Below, piece by piece: positions 26,452 through 38,300 of a stretch of 64,000 bases of DNA. The stretch's first letter is position 1, and every line of letters begins with the position of its first letter. Source of the stretch: Peromyscus leucopus (Eukaryota; Chordata; Mammalia; Rodentia; Cricetidae); NCBI RefSeq assembly GCF_004664715.2, contig NC_051075.1:26778715-26842714 (forward strand), in the 5' to 3' direction. The position numbers were made by a program, and so were the translations under genes. The notes beneath the pieces are model-generated. The model ran no database searches and was not told where the DNA came from. It saw only the letters and a list, made by a program, of their open reading frames with translations.

Positions 26452-26794
26452 AATGTATACTGTGAGTCAGTCAATTATGGGACAAATCTGTAGGAGGCAT
26501 TATTGCACAAGTTTGTTTTTATGTGAGAATGAGGTATACTTATATAAACTAATGTAGTTATGGCATCTCCAGGTGATAGAAGCTTATAAGATTGTCATTG
26601 TATATTGGTCCTCTATAGACTGAAGCATTATTAGGTGGATTGAGACTGTAATTTAAATAGCATATGTTGTCAATATCAGTGCATGTTTTCCTGTGTTGGT
26701 AACTTATCAATGTTAAAACAAAATTTAGGGACTGCCCTGTAGAAAAACAGAATTCTAGAATAACATTCCACATGGTGGTATGAAATGAGTTTTA

Positions 26795-26945
26795 CTTTTT
26801 TATATTTATTTATTCACTTACTGTGAGCATACACACTTGTGGATATTAGATAGCTATTTCCTTCTACCATGTGGGTTCCTGGGATCAGACTCGGGTCATC
26901 AGGCTTGGCAGCAAGTGCCTTTACCCACCGAGCCATCTTGCGGCC
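26795..26945 (-). repeat. B3/B2-type SINE fragment, antisense
   Basis: Contains 'catgtgggttcctgggatc' and 'caccgagccatcttgcggcc', the reverse of a B2/B3 left end. Confidence 0.75.
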
Positions 26946-27171
26946 CTTGAAAATGATTTTTACTTCCCTTGTTATCCTCACCAAAATCTCCAGAGATTCT
27001 TCTAGACTTCCTTAGATCATACCGACCCATGTACTTCTTATGACAGATAATAAAAAACGTTTGGGAAAGCCACGTGCAGAAAACATCAAATAGGTTGCTA
27101 GCAAACCAGTTCACCCAAAGGCATGACGTTTTCCTTCTTTCTTTTCTTTCTTTCTTTCATTTTTTTTTTAG

Positions 27172-27382
27172 AATTAAAGAGTTTGAAGGAGCTGTTGAGT
27201 TCTTTACCAGAGCTGTTAAGATTAACAGATGTTTTCTGGATGCTTATATTGGACGGGGGAATTCTTACATGGAGTATGGAGAAGACGAGGCCCTAAAACG
27301 AGCACAGAAGGACTTCCTGAAAGCGCTGCATATTGACCCATCATGTTTAAAAGCCAGAATTAGCCTAGGCTATAACTTGCAG
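27172..27382 (+). CDS. Ttc6: Ttc6 exon, TPR 12-14
   Basis: A long T/C-rich tract including a (TTTC)n stretch and tttttag end at 27171; donor gtaaaa begins at 27383. The 211-nt exon completes an Arg codon and reads IKEFEGAVEFFTRAVKINRC, then DAYIGRGNSYMEYGEDEALK, then RAQKDFLKALHIDPSCLKAR, ending at GYNLQ. One repeat is extended by GEDEALKR, which stretches the TPR spacing to 37 residues. Confidence 0.9.
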
Positions 27383-29125
27383 GTAAAATAGAGCTGCATT
27401 TTCAGCACTGAGAGCATTGTTTGGACAGGAGAAAGAGATATTTGGCTTTTCACTGGTGATGCGCCCAGATGTTATTTCTCAGTCTAGGAACATTTACTTT
27501 TTCCTCTACTGTAATATGGAGGCTAAAAGTGGGGAGCAAGGGGCTCAATTAAATACAGAGAACGTGCTCAGATGAGCCCGAGCTCAGCTAAGACTGATGT
27601 GATAATGCTGGAAGAGATGGGATAAGTTGTTAATGCAACCAATGCCCGGGAACGTGTTGGAGAAAAAAATGGCCGTCCTAGAATTAAATCTAAAATTAGT
27701 ATTATAATCGCAATATGAACAATTCACAGTCCATTTAAAGAATGGATTGGATGACTTTAAAAAGAGCTAGAGCTGACTGGCAGCCAACGCAATTTGCTCA
27801 CACTATTCACAGGCCGAGTACCTATAATATGGATGAGAAGTAGTTCTCAGTGCCCAGAGACAGCATTCTGTAGGAAACATAGTTTATTTTGAATAGCCAC
27901 ACTCCGACTTTGGAGAGAGAGGCACTGTTATATGTATGAGTGACTATTAGATTGTAATTATGATAAATGCAACAAAAACAAAACAAAAACAATCCCCCAA
28001 AAGGTTTTGTAAAAAAAAGCCCAACTAAAGGGTAAGAGAACTTATTGATAAATTAACATTTATGTTGAGGTGTGAAAGACTAGCTAGGTAAGGGAGGGAT
28101 TGGGGTAGGATTTAGTCTTGAGACAAAAGGAACAACCAGTTAGGACTCTTTGTAAGAAGAGGCAGAGGGTCCATATGAGTAGAATGTGGTGGATAGAGGG
28201 AAATTTGTGACGAGACTGGAAAAGTCAATAAGGGACAGAATAAAAGCTCTGAAATCTAGTTAAAATAGGAATATCACTAATCAGAGGCATGCCATCAAAT
28301 TGTATTCTGTGAAAATCCCACTGGGTGCATAACCAGGAAAGGGGATTGAAAAGCACGTCAGCATGGAGAAGTGAATTAGAAAAGGGAAGGGCCAATAGAG
28401 GAGAGTTAGAGCTGTCCACGTGCTGTCCGGGGAAAGGAGAGACAGCCTGTGCTACAAATACATGGAGATTCCGTCCTGTTTGCCTAGGTCTGAGGCTACC
28501 ACAGCGAGCACAGCAGATGTCAGAACAGCCGGTAAATCCAATCCTACCGTGAGATGGTTTGCAGTTTAATATTCTGATAGTCCAACCTCAGTTTGCCTAA
28601 TTCTTTGTTTATTAAATGAAGTTATGATGGCTTGCAGGTTTCCAGGCACTTGACTCAGAGAGTTTACCAGTCGGGAATGAGGATCTAGTCCTCTTTGTAG
28701 TTATATTTCTTTATATCTTTATGTGAGAGTCACTGGGCTCAGGTTGGTTAGAGTGTGCCAGCCTCTCAGACTCTGGCAGGTTAGTATTTGAGCCTGTGAG
28801 ATGAAGAACAGACGCTGGGCCGTTGCAAATTAATTAACTCCCTGCCTGCCTGTCAGGAGGTGTTTAGTTGCCAGCTGGCCTGCTTTGGGCAATACTATGA
28901 CATCCTTCTATTAATGGTGCCTGTCTCCTGACCTTTTTTCCAGTTGGCACTAAGGTTGTTATAAACAGGTGCATGGTAGATTTACATGCATCTTCTGTGG
29001 AGTGTATGAAGTGTTCCTAAAATTCCAGATGCTGCAACAATTCATCTGCACTATTACTCCATTCATAATAATAGCACATACTAATTTTACCTTGTGTGTT
29101 ATGCATATATTATTGATATCTGGAA

Positions 29126-29126
<1 letters not shown>

Positions 29127-29180
<54 letters not shown>

Positions 29181-29224
29181 ATCTATCCCTACCTATCTAC
29201 ACACACACACACACACACGAGACA

Positions 29225-29273
<49 letters not shown>

Positions 29274-29286
29274 ATCTATCCCTACC

Positions 29287-29344
<58 letters not shown>

Positions 29345-29347
29345 ACA
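29127..29347. repeat. Duplicated compound (TATC)n(CA)n microsatellite
   Basis: Two copies of the same module in tandem: (TCTA)n, then atcatctatccctacctatc, then (CA)n, then cgagaca. Copy 1 is about 29127-29225 and copy 2 about 29225-29347. CA length differs (about 9 against 24 units). The closing cgagaca is the first bases of the antisense B1 that follows copy 2. Confidence 0.9.
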
Positions 29348-29440
29348 AGGTCACATTATGTAGACAAGGCCAGCCTCAAATCCACAGAGATGTGCCTACC
29401 TCTGCCAATTGAGTGCTGGGTTCAAAGGTGTGTGCCACTA
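29341..29440 (-). repeat. B1 SINE, antisense
   Basis: Antisense B1 order (cgagacaaggtcac ... caaggccagcctcaa ... gtgctgggttcaaaggtg). Confidence 0.75.
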
Positions 29441-29769
29441 CTTATGGCTACTTGGGATTTCAATGTAAGTTTTTTGGTAGTCCGTAGAAGTATGGATGAC
29501 ACATAGTAGCTATGACTTTAAGTTGTCTAAGATTGGTATAGTAGATGACTATAAAATTAAATTTATTTGAATATAATTTGATCATAAATACTTAACTGGA
29601 ATTAGTTCATTGAAGATACTCATTTTGTAGCCTACTTTTTAATTTAAAATACCTTAGCTTTAGTATCGTGTAATATATACCTCACCAAAGATTTTAATGA
29701 GTGAGAATCAGAAACATTTGTCATGCTACAGACTGTTTCTTGCTTCATGAAATTGAATAATTATTTTAG

Positions 29770-29922
29770 GCACAAGGAAAATTCCAGAAAGCTTGGATTC
29801 ACTTTACTATTGCCCTAGAGGCTGATCCAAAGAGCTATCTAGCCTATGAAGGACGAGCTGTGGTTTGTCTTCAAATGAGTAATTACTTTGCTGCGATGCA
29901 GGACATTAACATTGCCTTAAAG
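29770..29922 (+). CDS. Ttc6: Ttc6 exon, TPR 14-16
   Basis: Acceptor aattattttag ends at 29769; donor gtaaaa begins at 29923. The 51-codon phase-0 exon reads AQGKFQKAWIHFTIALEADP, then KSYLAYEGRAVVCLQMSNYF, then AAMQDINIALK. It starts with the Ala codon typical of this gene's phase-0 exons. Confidence 0.9.
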
Positions 29923-30733
29923 GTAAAAACTATATTGATGATACTATTATTAGCATATATTCAGACTATCAATGAATAAGTCTAAGTATGTTGTTCTCTG
30001 TTACCTATTTTAAGTGATATGTAGAGAAATGTTTTGTTTCCCCAGAGTTATGTCAAAGGTAAAGGGTTATTATGGTTTATTTTGTAATCTAGATGCATTT
30101 AAAATTTAAAATCAAGTTATTGATAAGAATCAATTTATTTTATCAAATGCAATTTGTATGTTTCATAAGACCTTAATAGTATTTTTGTAATACAAAATGA
30201 ATTCAAAAGTGTAATGGTGATGTCCCAAGTTTGAAGCAATTAGAGAACAATATAGATGTTCGGCTTCTTCCTATAGTGAAAGAACAGCCTTCTCATGCTT
30301 TGAATTCTCTTCCAGATTTTGTTTACTTTCTATAATTTTGAAATATTATAGGGGTAATATAAGGGGTAAAAAAAGACAGGACTTAAAGGTAATTGTTTCT
30401 ACATAGCACAGTGAAGCATGTTGACTGTTCTACTTAATTTCTTCTCTCATTTAACAGATTAAGAGGTAAATGTCCCCCATGTCTATTCCTTGGGAAGAAC
30501 TTAAGTAAAGCTCTAAAATTATTTGTTTTATGACAGTCATTCAACAAAGCATTAACATGAAACCAGTTTCATACCAAGCCCTTGCTGGAAATATGTGCTG
30601 TAATTGGGTTCGGCCTGCCCTGTAACAGTGCTTTTTCCCACAAGTGGATGTCCTAAACATTCATTTCACAGACATGAAATTGGAGATTAATACTATTCCC
30701 AGATGCCAATTCCTTCTTATGATTGTGTTGCAG

Positions 30734-30904
30734 ATCAATACCACCGCAGAATTCTTAACAAATCGTGGTGTGATCCACGAGTTTATGGGTCAACAACAGA
30801 ATGCAATCGCAGACTATCAAGCGGCGATTTCTCTGGACCCCAAGTACTCGCTGGCTTACTTCAATGCCGGAAACATCTACCTTCACCACCGGCAGTTTTC
30901 TCAG
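30734..30904 (+). CDS. Ttc6: Ttc6 exon, TPR 16-17, with a GC donor
   Basis: Acceptor gattgtgttgcag ends at 30733. The 57-codon phase-0 exon reads INTTAEFLTNRGVIHEFMGQ, then AIADYQAAISLDPKYSLAYF, then NAGNIYLHHRQFSQ. No GT donor fits at the expected end. The sequence there is CAG|GCAATG, a GC donor that matches the splice consensus from -3 to +4 apart from the C. Using it joins SQ to ASDYF at 50221 with exactly 34 residues between equivalent Ala positions. Without splicing, the frame would continue for 12 codons to a stop at 30941-30943. Confidence 0.87.
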
Positions 30905-32037
30905 GCAATGTGCATTTTCCTTAACGTGTTCTTTCGGCATTAAATTCTTCCATGTTATATACAGTTTTGAAGTGTAGCCTTTATGCCTTAGGTTAATAAA
31001 TAATGTTCTGTCCCATGAATATGCTTACAATGTTCAATCCTTACTTGCTTCTACTTGTGTAGATCTATGCTCCTCACTGTTCCTGACCATTCAGTACTGG
31101 TCCAGAAACACTGATTTTAATTTTCCGGCATTTGGCCATTCTCTTTCTCTATCCAGCTTCTACTGGAATCCTATCTTCTATAGCATGTGTAGACTTCCCT
31201 CAAGACCCTCTTTATGTTGAGAGTATTTAACTCATCTTAGTGTATATGTTTTGTAATTATCTGTCACATGAGCACGGGAAATAGACACATATTAGTTATG
31301 GTTTTGTGTGACTACTTAATCTCTTGCCATTTCAGCTTATACTATCTGAAATAAAAACTTGTTAGATTTTAGATGAGATAAATATTGAAATTTACTGTAC
31401 TTGAAGTGGGATGTACTTACATGATCCAACCTCTTGTTTTTTTTTTTTTGTTTGTTTGTTTGTTTTAAGGTGTGGTCACTGTGTTATGCTTTTCCCAATT
31501 CACCTTGCTCTTTACTATTTTGAGTTGACTGAATTTACTTGCCACTTATTAATTTATATTATAATTTGTTAATGCTGTGTCCATTTTCTGAGCATTGTTT
31601 TGGCAGAACCCCATATGTTTTGATGCTTATTTTTAAAAACTGAGTAATATAGAAATAATGTGAAACTTACAATCTTAGCCATTTTATAATTCATGGTAAA
31701 TATATGCCATAATGCTTACTAGAATTTTGCACCTGAAATTTGAATTTCCCCTCTTGCTTGGGAATATCAGTTGGGAATTTAATCAGGTGGAAGGATTTTT
31801 ATATTTTCTATGCTTTATGTGTACATTAAATGTATTTTACTCTGTGTTGTGTTCCCTTTGAGTATTTTAGTTTTTCTGATTTATAGCAAGGTTTATAGTT
31901 TTGCTCTAGTGACTATAAAACTATTGTTATGGCCCTTAGTTATTATTTATTTACTTTCTCTACCATAAACAAAAATTACCATTGGATCTCCTTCTCATTA
32001 ACTAGCACAAATCTACAATCTTCAATTTTGTGTGTTT

Positions 32038-32162
32038 GTTTTTGCTTTTATTTTTTGAGATAGTCTCCCTGCCTAGCGTAGGCTAATGTCTAACTTGTGA
32101 TCTTCCTGATTCTCCCTCCAGAGGGTACAGCAATGGGATTACAGGTGTGTGTGGCCATTTTG
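32038..32162 (-). repeat. Diverged B1 SINE, antisense
   Basis: ttttgagatagtctccctg ... gggattacaggtgtgtgtgg, antisense B1 order with many substitutions. Confidence 0.55.
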
Positions 32163-32412
32163 GCTACTATCTTTAGAAGGGGAAGACCCTCCCCCTCATA
32201 CCTACTCCCTCTTCCTCCTCCATTTCACTACTGATCTCCACAGAAGTACCTTTTAACCAGCGTCTATAGTAGCTGTCTCTCCATTTCTGTCTCAGATTTT
32301 CCATACACCATCTCCATTTCATCCTTTGTCCCTACTGCTCCTCCAGCTTTTTCTTGTCAGCATTCCCAGTCACTCCTCTAGTCTCCCTTTCTGGACCCTG
32401 CAGAAGCATTTG

Positions 32413-32418
32413 ATACAG
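32413..32418. repeat. Provirus target-site duplication, left copy (ATACAG)
   Basis: ATACAG directly precedes the left LTR and recurs at 41174-41179 directly after the right LTR. A 6-bp duplication fits class II ERVs. Confidence 0.85.
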
Positions 32419-32889
32419 TGTAGATGTAACTGTCTTGTTAAATAAGAAACACAGAGCCAATTGCAAAGTTAAAAAACCCAAGAGGTCAGAGCAAAAGCTA
32501 AAAGCTAAAACCTTACCCTTCACTGCCGCTGCTTTCCTTCTCAGCAAGAGAGCTACTTCCTGTGTGTTTGTCCTTTTTATTGACTTTCTATTCTGCCTTC
32601 TCATTGGTTGTAAACCCAACCACATGACCTCTTCATCACTGTCCATCTATACAGACCTCCAGGTCTTCTATGGTTGGTATTGAGATTAAAGGCGTGTATC
32701 TCCATGCTGGCTGTATCCGTGAACACACAGAGATCTGCCTAGCTCTGCCTCCCAAGTGCTGGGATTAAAGGCTTGCACCACCAGCACCCAGCTTCTGCTA
32801 TGGCTTGCTATTAGCTCTGACGCCCAGGCAACTTTATTTATTAACATGCAAATAAAATCACATTTTAGTATAAATAAAATACCATCATA
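32419..32889 (-). repeat. Proviral 3' LTR (left on + strand)
   Basis: 471 bp, the same length as the other LTR, with about 27 differences counted by eye (about 94% identity). On the minus strand it has a CCAAT box (ATTGG at 32603-32607 on +) and a TATA-like CAATAAAAAGG about 20 bp further. Positions 32721-32792 match the B1 SINE left end in LTR-sense orientation; a second, shorter B1-start-like piece is at 32677-32711. Confidence 0.9.
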
Positions 32890-32902
32890 TTTCCCCTTTT
32901 CT
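32890..32902 (-). other. Polypurine tract of the provirus
   Basis: Minus strand AGAAAAGGGGAAA lies directly before the 3' LTR, the expected site for plus-strand priming. Confidence 0.8.
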
Positions 32903-35700
32903 ATTTTAATAAAGAGAAAAAGGAAAGTTGTAACTAATATAAGAAAAACTATATACAAAATTACAATAACTATAAGCAATAAAACCTAAACAATGTCTAG
33001 TCCATTTGTATTTGACAAATTCAGAGAAAATAATTTCGTTATCTATCCTATTTTGGTAAGTCAAAAATGTACCTGATTCACTTTCTATCCTAACTTACAT
33101 TACTAACAGAATTGTTTTATAACATCTTTCAAATTTATACACTTACACCTCTTAGTGAGTTTCTTTTCTGAAATTCTTAACAAGGAAAACTATAACTATA
33201 ACTAACTAATCTTCAACTCCCTCAGAGACCCAAGAAGGAAATAATATTACCTAATAAAAAATAAAAACAGGAAGTGCATGCAAGCATCTTCCAAAAAAAA
33301 AAAAAAAAAAAGAAAAGAAAAGTGAGTTGACAGAAACAGACTGACTGGACAGTCACCTGAGGATTCTCTGCAGTGTTGGGGCATCATCTTCAGCCTATAA
33401 GCTTAGCGTATCTGACAGACTCATTTGTGAAGTAGGATGTACACAAGGTCAACAGTTTGACCTCACATTTGGTGAGAGCAGTCCATGTACCAGAAACACC
33501 TGAATTCCACTAGTGTCATGTCATGATTCAGGATTTTAAATTCTGGAAATTGTTGATGTTTTTTAAATTCAGCTTTTTTTTTTTGTCCGCTTTTCTTGGC
33601 TGTGTATATGTAGCTTCATCTCAGCATCCTGTTCTTCTCCACATCCCTCTATTAAATGCCATTCTACTATTTAGAGGTGTGAGCTTAGTTACTCTTCACG
33701 AATAACTGTTTCAGCTCTGTTCCATTGCACATCAGAAGCCATCGGCCCACTGCCTGTTCAGCTGCCTTCAAAGAATAGGGCACTGTACCTTTTCCGGATT
33801 GCAAAGGCCACTTCAGGGATGGTGCCATATTGTCCTGGCCTCAGAAGATGCCTTTTGATAAAGCCACAACCAAACCTGTTTTGACAAGAATCAGTACTCC
33901 TTTGTTTTGAGTCCTGTCTGTCCATTTTGTCCTGTTTTTCAGCAGTTGATTTGAGGATACTTTGTTGTCTAGTGGCTAACTTTTGCTACAATGAAAGTTA
34001 ACTCCATATGCAGTTTCTTCAATGCCCATATTTTCTCTGAAGTGGATTGGTACTGCCAGGAGCCGACATGTCTCATAGTCATAACAAAAAGAAAAAAATT
34101 TAAGTTATTAAAACATTTTAAATACCATATTCTGTAGATCTCTGAAGGGTTTGAAGATGACCTGTCTATCTAAAATATATCTGCTCAATCTTGAAAACAT
34201 ACCTAATATGACTACAAGTTCTATTGTAATGTCTAACTACTAACTTTTACTTCTTTTTATCCTAATAGTTGGTAATAATAACATTTAAGGATCAGCAAAT
34301 TGCATTACATTGTTAAATGAATGGTATAAGTACAATATCTTGAACAAGATTAGAATTATATGTATGGCATTTTTTAACAATAACAATCTCTCTCTCTATA
34401 TATATGTATATATATATATATTTTGTATACAATATAAAACAATCCAATCCAATGTAAAGTATTTAAAACTAGTAATTGTCTTTTTTTCTTTTTTTAAACA
34501 AGAACCTTAAATTTAATCTCCTTTGCTTAGCCCTTTTCCTAACCCTTAACAACAACTTGTAACCAACCCTCCTAAGCAATGAAAATTATCCCAGACCCAA
34601 AACCCATTAGAAGACCAAAAAACCACTTGCCCCACACCGCTTCTTTGGGAATGTGGGCGTCGTATTCTTAAAATTGCTTCCTGCTGGGTATGGGCGAATG
34701 TATCTTTATTCTGAAAAGAAAAATTTTGGGTTAATTGTCAAATTCTAGGAAAGGTAGCTATCCTTTGTTATCCAGTCTGTACATAATGCCAAAGTCCAGG
34801 GTTTATCTCAAATCCTTATTGCTCTGAGCACTTTTTAGTCCAAAGCTGATCTGTAGATAATGTTTGTCAACGTAGTGATATTATTATTGACCACGTGGAA
34901 TTGGTGTTGTTGTGGGGCCACATCTTCTTCCTGGAGACTTCAGTTGATGTTAGGCCTGGCCATGATTTCCTGCAGAAAACTGATAAGAGACTTGAACACA
35001 AAGACATGTATAGGTAGCTAATTGAAGCCTTTTTTCTAGAATTAGTTAGTACTCTATATGACCATTCTTGTCTTAACAAGGTTTAAAATGTATATATATT
35101 AATCTTGCAAATTTTGATATAAAATTCTTACTTAAGAAAAGTTTAAAGAATCAGAATAGAATCAACGAATTGAGATTAGTAGTAGAATAGTCCCTTAATT
35201 AATTTGGTTTTTCTTCTGTCCCATGTCAGAAGATGGCTCTTTTATTCTGGCATAATACAGGGAGTTTGCATTTTCCTTTTAACAACATGCTTGAGTTTAA
35301 AGAAGGAGAGAGCCATTCTCCAACTCCAAAGTCAGCTTTAAATTTTAATTGAACTGGGACTACAAGAAGACCAATAGTGTTAAATTTTTCTAGAGAAGAG
35401 CAGAAACAAACATTTAGGAAGACTTATGAAATTTTGTAGATGATATACCAATAGGCCATTTTATTCTGTTTCCTGGGATAGATGATTTGTCCATTTTCTT
35501 CAGTTGTCTCATTTGTCCAGTGTTCTTCAGATTCCTTAGCCTTCATTCTCCTAAAAGACAAAAACAAAACCTTTCCCCAAGACTAATTTTGGGGAGGTTC
35601 CCTTTCAGCAAGTTATTATCTGATTAAATGAAAAGGCATGTGTAATTGGTATGAGTTAGTTTAAATGGATGTTCATGCTGGTTGATGAACTATCACCTCC
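32903..35700 (-). other. Proviral 3' region without recognisable env
   Basis: Lies between integrase and the polypurine tract. No open frame over 80 codons and no envelope-like signature (furin site, immunosuppressive-domain-like helix with CX6C, membrane anchor) was found on the minus strand. It may be a decayed env or non-coding sequence; about 2.8 kb would be long enough for an env. Confidence 0.5.
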
Positions 35701-35707
35701 TCTAATT

Positions 35708-36528
35708 AAGAGTTCTCTCTTGTTCAAATCAAACCTTTATCAATTTTGATGGTATCTACAGCTTATCTTCTCCTGTAGAAACAAAAGCAAAACCTCATCC
35801 CCAACGTAACACATATCCTGGTTTCCATTCTGAGGTCAGCACATCCTTAAATTATATAGGCTGATTTAATTCTGTAGTTTTTTTTTTTTTTGAATTATCC
35901 AATGTCTCTCTGCAGCTGTTGTTCCTTTCTCATTAGCACTGAGAAAATTCAAAGTTAATAGAGCATTATGCAGTCTGCTTCTGGGAGTTTTTGTTTCCCC
36001 TTTCTGTTTATTTAGCATATCCTTTAGAGTTCTGTTTGATCTTTCTATAACTGCTTGACCTGTAGGATTATGTGGTATACCTGTAATATGGTTTATATTG
36101 TAATAAGCAAAAAACTGTTTCATTTTAACAGAGACATATGATGAAGCATTGTCAGTTTTGATTTGTGCAAGTATACCCATGATGGCCATAACTTCTAGCA
36201 AATGAGTGATTACAGAATCAGCTTTTTCAGAACTCAGAGCAGTTGCCCATTGAAATCCTGAATACGTATCGATGGTATCATGTACATATTTCAATTTTCC
36301 AAATTCTGCAAAGTGAAACACGTCCATCTGCCAGATTTCATTCCTCTGAGTACCCTTTGGGTTACATCCTGCTGGTAATGGCGTTTGATTATAGAAGGAA
36401 CAAGTAGAACATTTCTTTACTATTTCTTTGGCTTGTTGCCAGGTTATAGAAAAATCCCTTTTTAAACCTTTACTATTTACATGATTTTTTTTATGAAATT
36501 CTGAGGCCTCCAGCACATTTCCTATCAA
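35708..36528 (-). pseudogene. pol: Proviral integrase (catalytic core intact, C-terminus broken)
   Basis: The 220-codon open part (35866-36528) has the N-terminal HHCC zinc site (H12, H16, C40, C43) and the DDE triad D69, D126, E162, with exactly 35 residues between the second D and E. It is followed on the minus strand by a stretch recognisable as the SH3-like C-terminal domain to about 35708. That stretch is disrupted by a frameshift at the T run 35878-35891 and several stops. The family integrates viral DNA; this copy is not a complete enzyme. Confidence 0.88.
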
Positions 36529-36610
36529 TAATTTATCAATCTCATCATTGCCTTGTGCTAGAGGGCCTGGCAGACCAGTATGGGATTGGATGTGAGTTAT
36601 ATATAAAGGA

Positions 36611-36925
36611 TTATATCCTGATTGTATCTTGTAATTGAATAAATAGTGAAGTTAATTCTGAAGCATCGGGGATAAATTCTGCAGTCTCAATATGTAATAC
36701 CACTCTTTCAGCATACTGAGAGTCAGTAACTATGTTGAGAGGTTCTGAAAAATCCATTAATACCAACAGAATAGCATACAATTCTGATTTTTGAACTGAA
36801 TTATAAGGACTTTGAACCACTTTACTTAAATTTTCAGATTTGTAACCTGCCTTTCCTTGTTTGTTGGCATCTGTATAAAATGTACGAACTCCAGATATGG
36901 GTTTTTCCCATACAATTCGAGGCAA
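36611..36925 (-). pseudogene. pol: Proviral RNase H domain
   Basis: 104 codons with TFYTDANKQGKAGY (first catalytic Asp, D19), QKSELYAI (Glu) and IVTDSQYA (third acidic residue), the RNase H pattern of retroviral pol. It is in a different frame from both the RT part (37056-37850) and the integrase, so at least two frameshifts separate the domains. Confidence 0.85.
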
Positions 36926-37055
36926 GATCTAATCAGCTCTCTTTATAAGATCAATTCTTTTGCTTTTGGGATATTTGCTGTTATTTTCTCCCAAAAAATT
37001 ACTACAAGCTCTTTGCCAATGTTCACTTTCTGTCCATAATTTTTCAATGTCCTCT

Positions 37056-38300
37056 TTAGTTTACAGGTACAACAATTTCTGCTGGGTCTATTCCTGCTAA
37101 TTGATGAAGTCTCAATTTTCCTTTCAAAATTAAGTCAGAGATTTTTTCCACATAAGTTTTTAATTTTTTGTTCAGTTCATTTGGTAAAAATATCCATTCC
37201 AATATAATATCTTCCCTCTGCATTAATATTCCTGTAGGAGACTGCCTAGAAGGTAAAATAACTAAAATGCAATCTAGCTTTGAATTGATACGATCCACAT
37301 GTCCTTCATGTACTTTCTTTTCTACCAAGGCCAATTCTTTCTCAGCTTCAGGTAATAATTCTCTTGGACTATTTAAGTCCTTGTCACCTTCTAAGGTTTT
37401 GAACAAATTATTCAGTTCATCATTTTTTACCCCAACAATAGTTCGTAGATGAGAAATGTCTCCAAATAGTCTTTGAAAGTCATTAAGAGTCTGTAGTTGA
37501 TCTCTCTTAATTTGTACCTTTTGGGGTCTAATTTTTTGTAGCTCTATTTTATATCCTAAATAATTAATAAAATCTCCTCTTTGTGTCTTTTCAGGAGCAA
37601 TTTGTAATTCCCAGCAAGGCAAAATTTTCTTTACTTCTTCAAACATTCTTTCTAAAGTATCTGCATTTGAGTCAGCTAGTAAAATATCATCCATATAATG
37701 ATAAATTATAGATTTAGGAAAATTTTTACATTTCACTTCCAATGGCTGTTGTACAAAATATTGGCACAGGGTTGGGCTATTCAACATTCCCTGTGGGAGG
37801 ACCCTCCATTGAAATCTTTTAACTGGTTGAGAATTATTGCAAGTAGGCACTGTGAAAGCAAATCTTTCTCTGTCTTTTTCTTGTAGAGGTATTGAAAAGA
37901 AACCAGGAGAGGCTGTCCTTTAGGGAACAGAGTAGGCAAAGGAATTCCAGATTGTAGAGAGCCTATTGGCCGAATTACTTTGTAAATTGCTCTAAGGTCT
38001 GTTACTATTCTCCATTTACAAGATTTTTTTTTTAATAGCAAATATAGGAGAATTCCAAGGGCTGGTTGATTCTTCAATATGCTGAGCATTTAACTGTTCT
38101 TCTACCAGCTCTTCTAAAGCCTGGAGTTTCTCTGTTGTTAAAGGCCATTGCTGAACCCATACAGGCTTGTCTGTTAACCATTTTAAAGGTAGAGCTGTTG
38201 GTGTCTTTGGGAGATCATCAGTTGTTGTGCCCTGTTCTTGTATAATATGGATGGCTGTTGACCACTCATTAGAATAGTATCTTCTAATATTTCTTTCAGA
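37056..38300 (-). pseudogene. pol: Proviral reverse transcriptase, frameshifted
   Basis: Three overlapping-frame pieces on the minus strand. 38016-38300 has the RT start ([32 protein letters not shown]). 37781-38089 has WRIVTDLRAI. 37056-37850 has LPQGMLNSPTLCQ and YMDD at 37686-37697, continuing through the connection region to GIDPAEIVV. The first break is at the T run near 38026-38034 and the second near 37850-37900. Betaretroviral type. It is inactive as encoded. Confidence 0.88.

Larger units (their letters stand above)
22974..27171 (+). other. Ttc6 intron
   Basis: Two antisense B3-type SINEs (listed) and an (AT)n tract at 26407-26447 were seen. 22974-26080 shows no coding exon or recognisable recent repeat. 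Confidence 0.45.
27383..29769 (+). other. Ttc6 intron
   Basis: Unique-looking sequence 27383-29120 without recognisable repeats, then the compound microsatellite and an antisense B1 (29345-29440). Confidence 0.4.

Noticed and set aside
28969..29412. Frames rich in IYLS
   Set aside because: Translation of the TATC/CA microsatellite.
30905..30943. Normal Ttc6 C-terminus at 30943
   Set aside because: The TPR chain continues in frame at 50221 and 50834 with fitting acceptors and an exact 34-residue spacing; kept only as a possible truncated isoform.
34867..35079. Envelope gene in the provirus
   Set aside because: The 70-codon frame has no envelope motif; no env-like signature elsewhere in 32903-35700.
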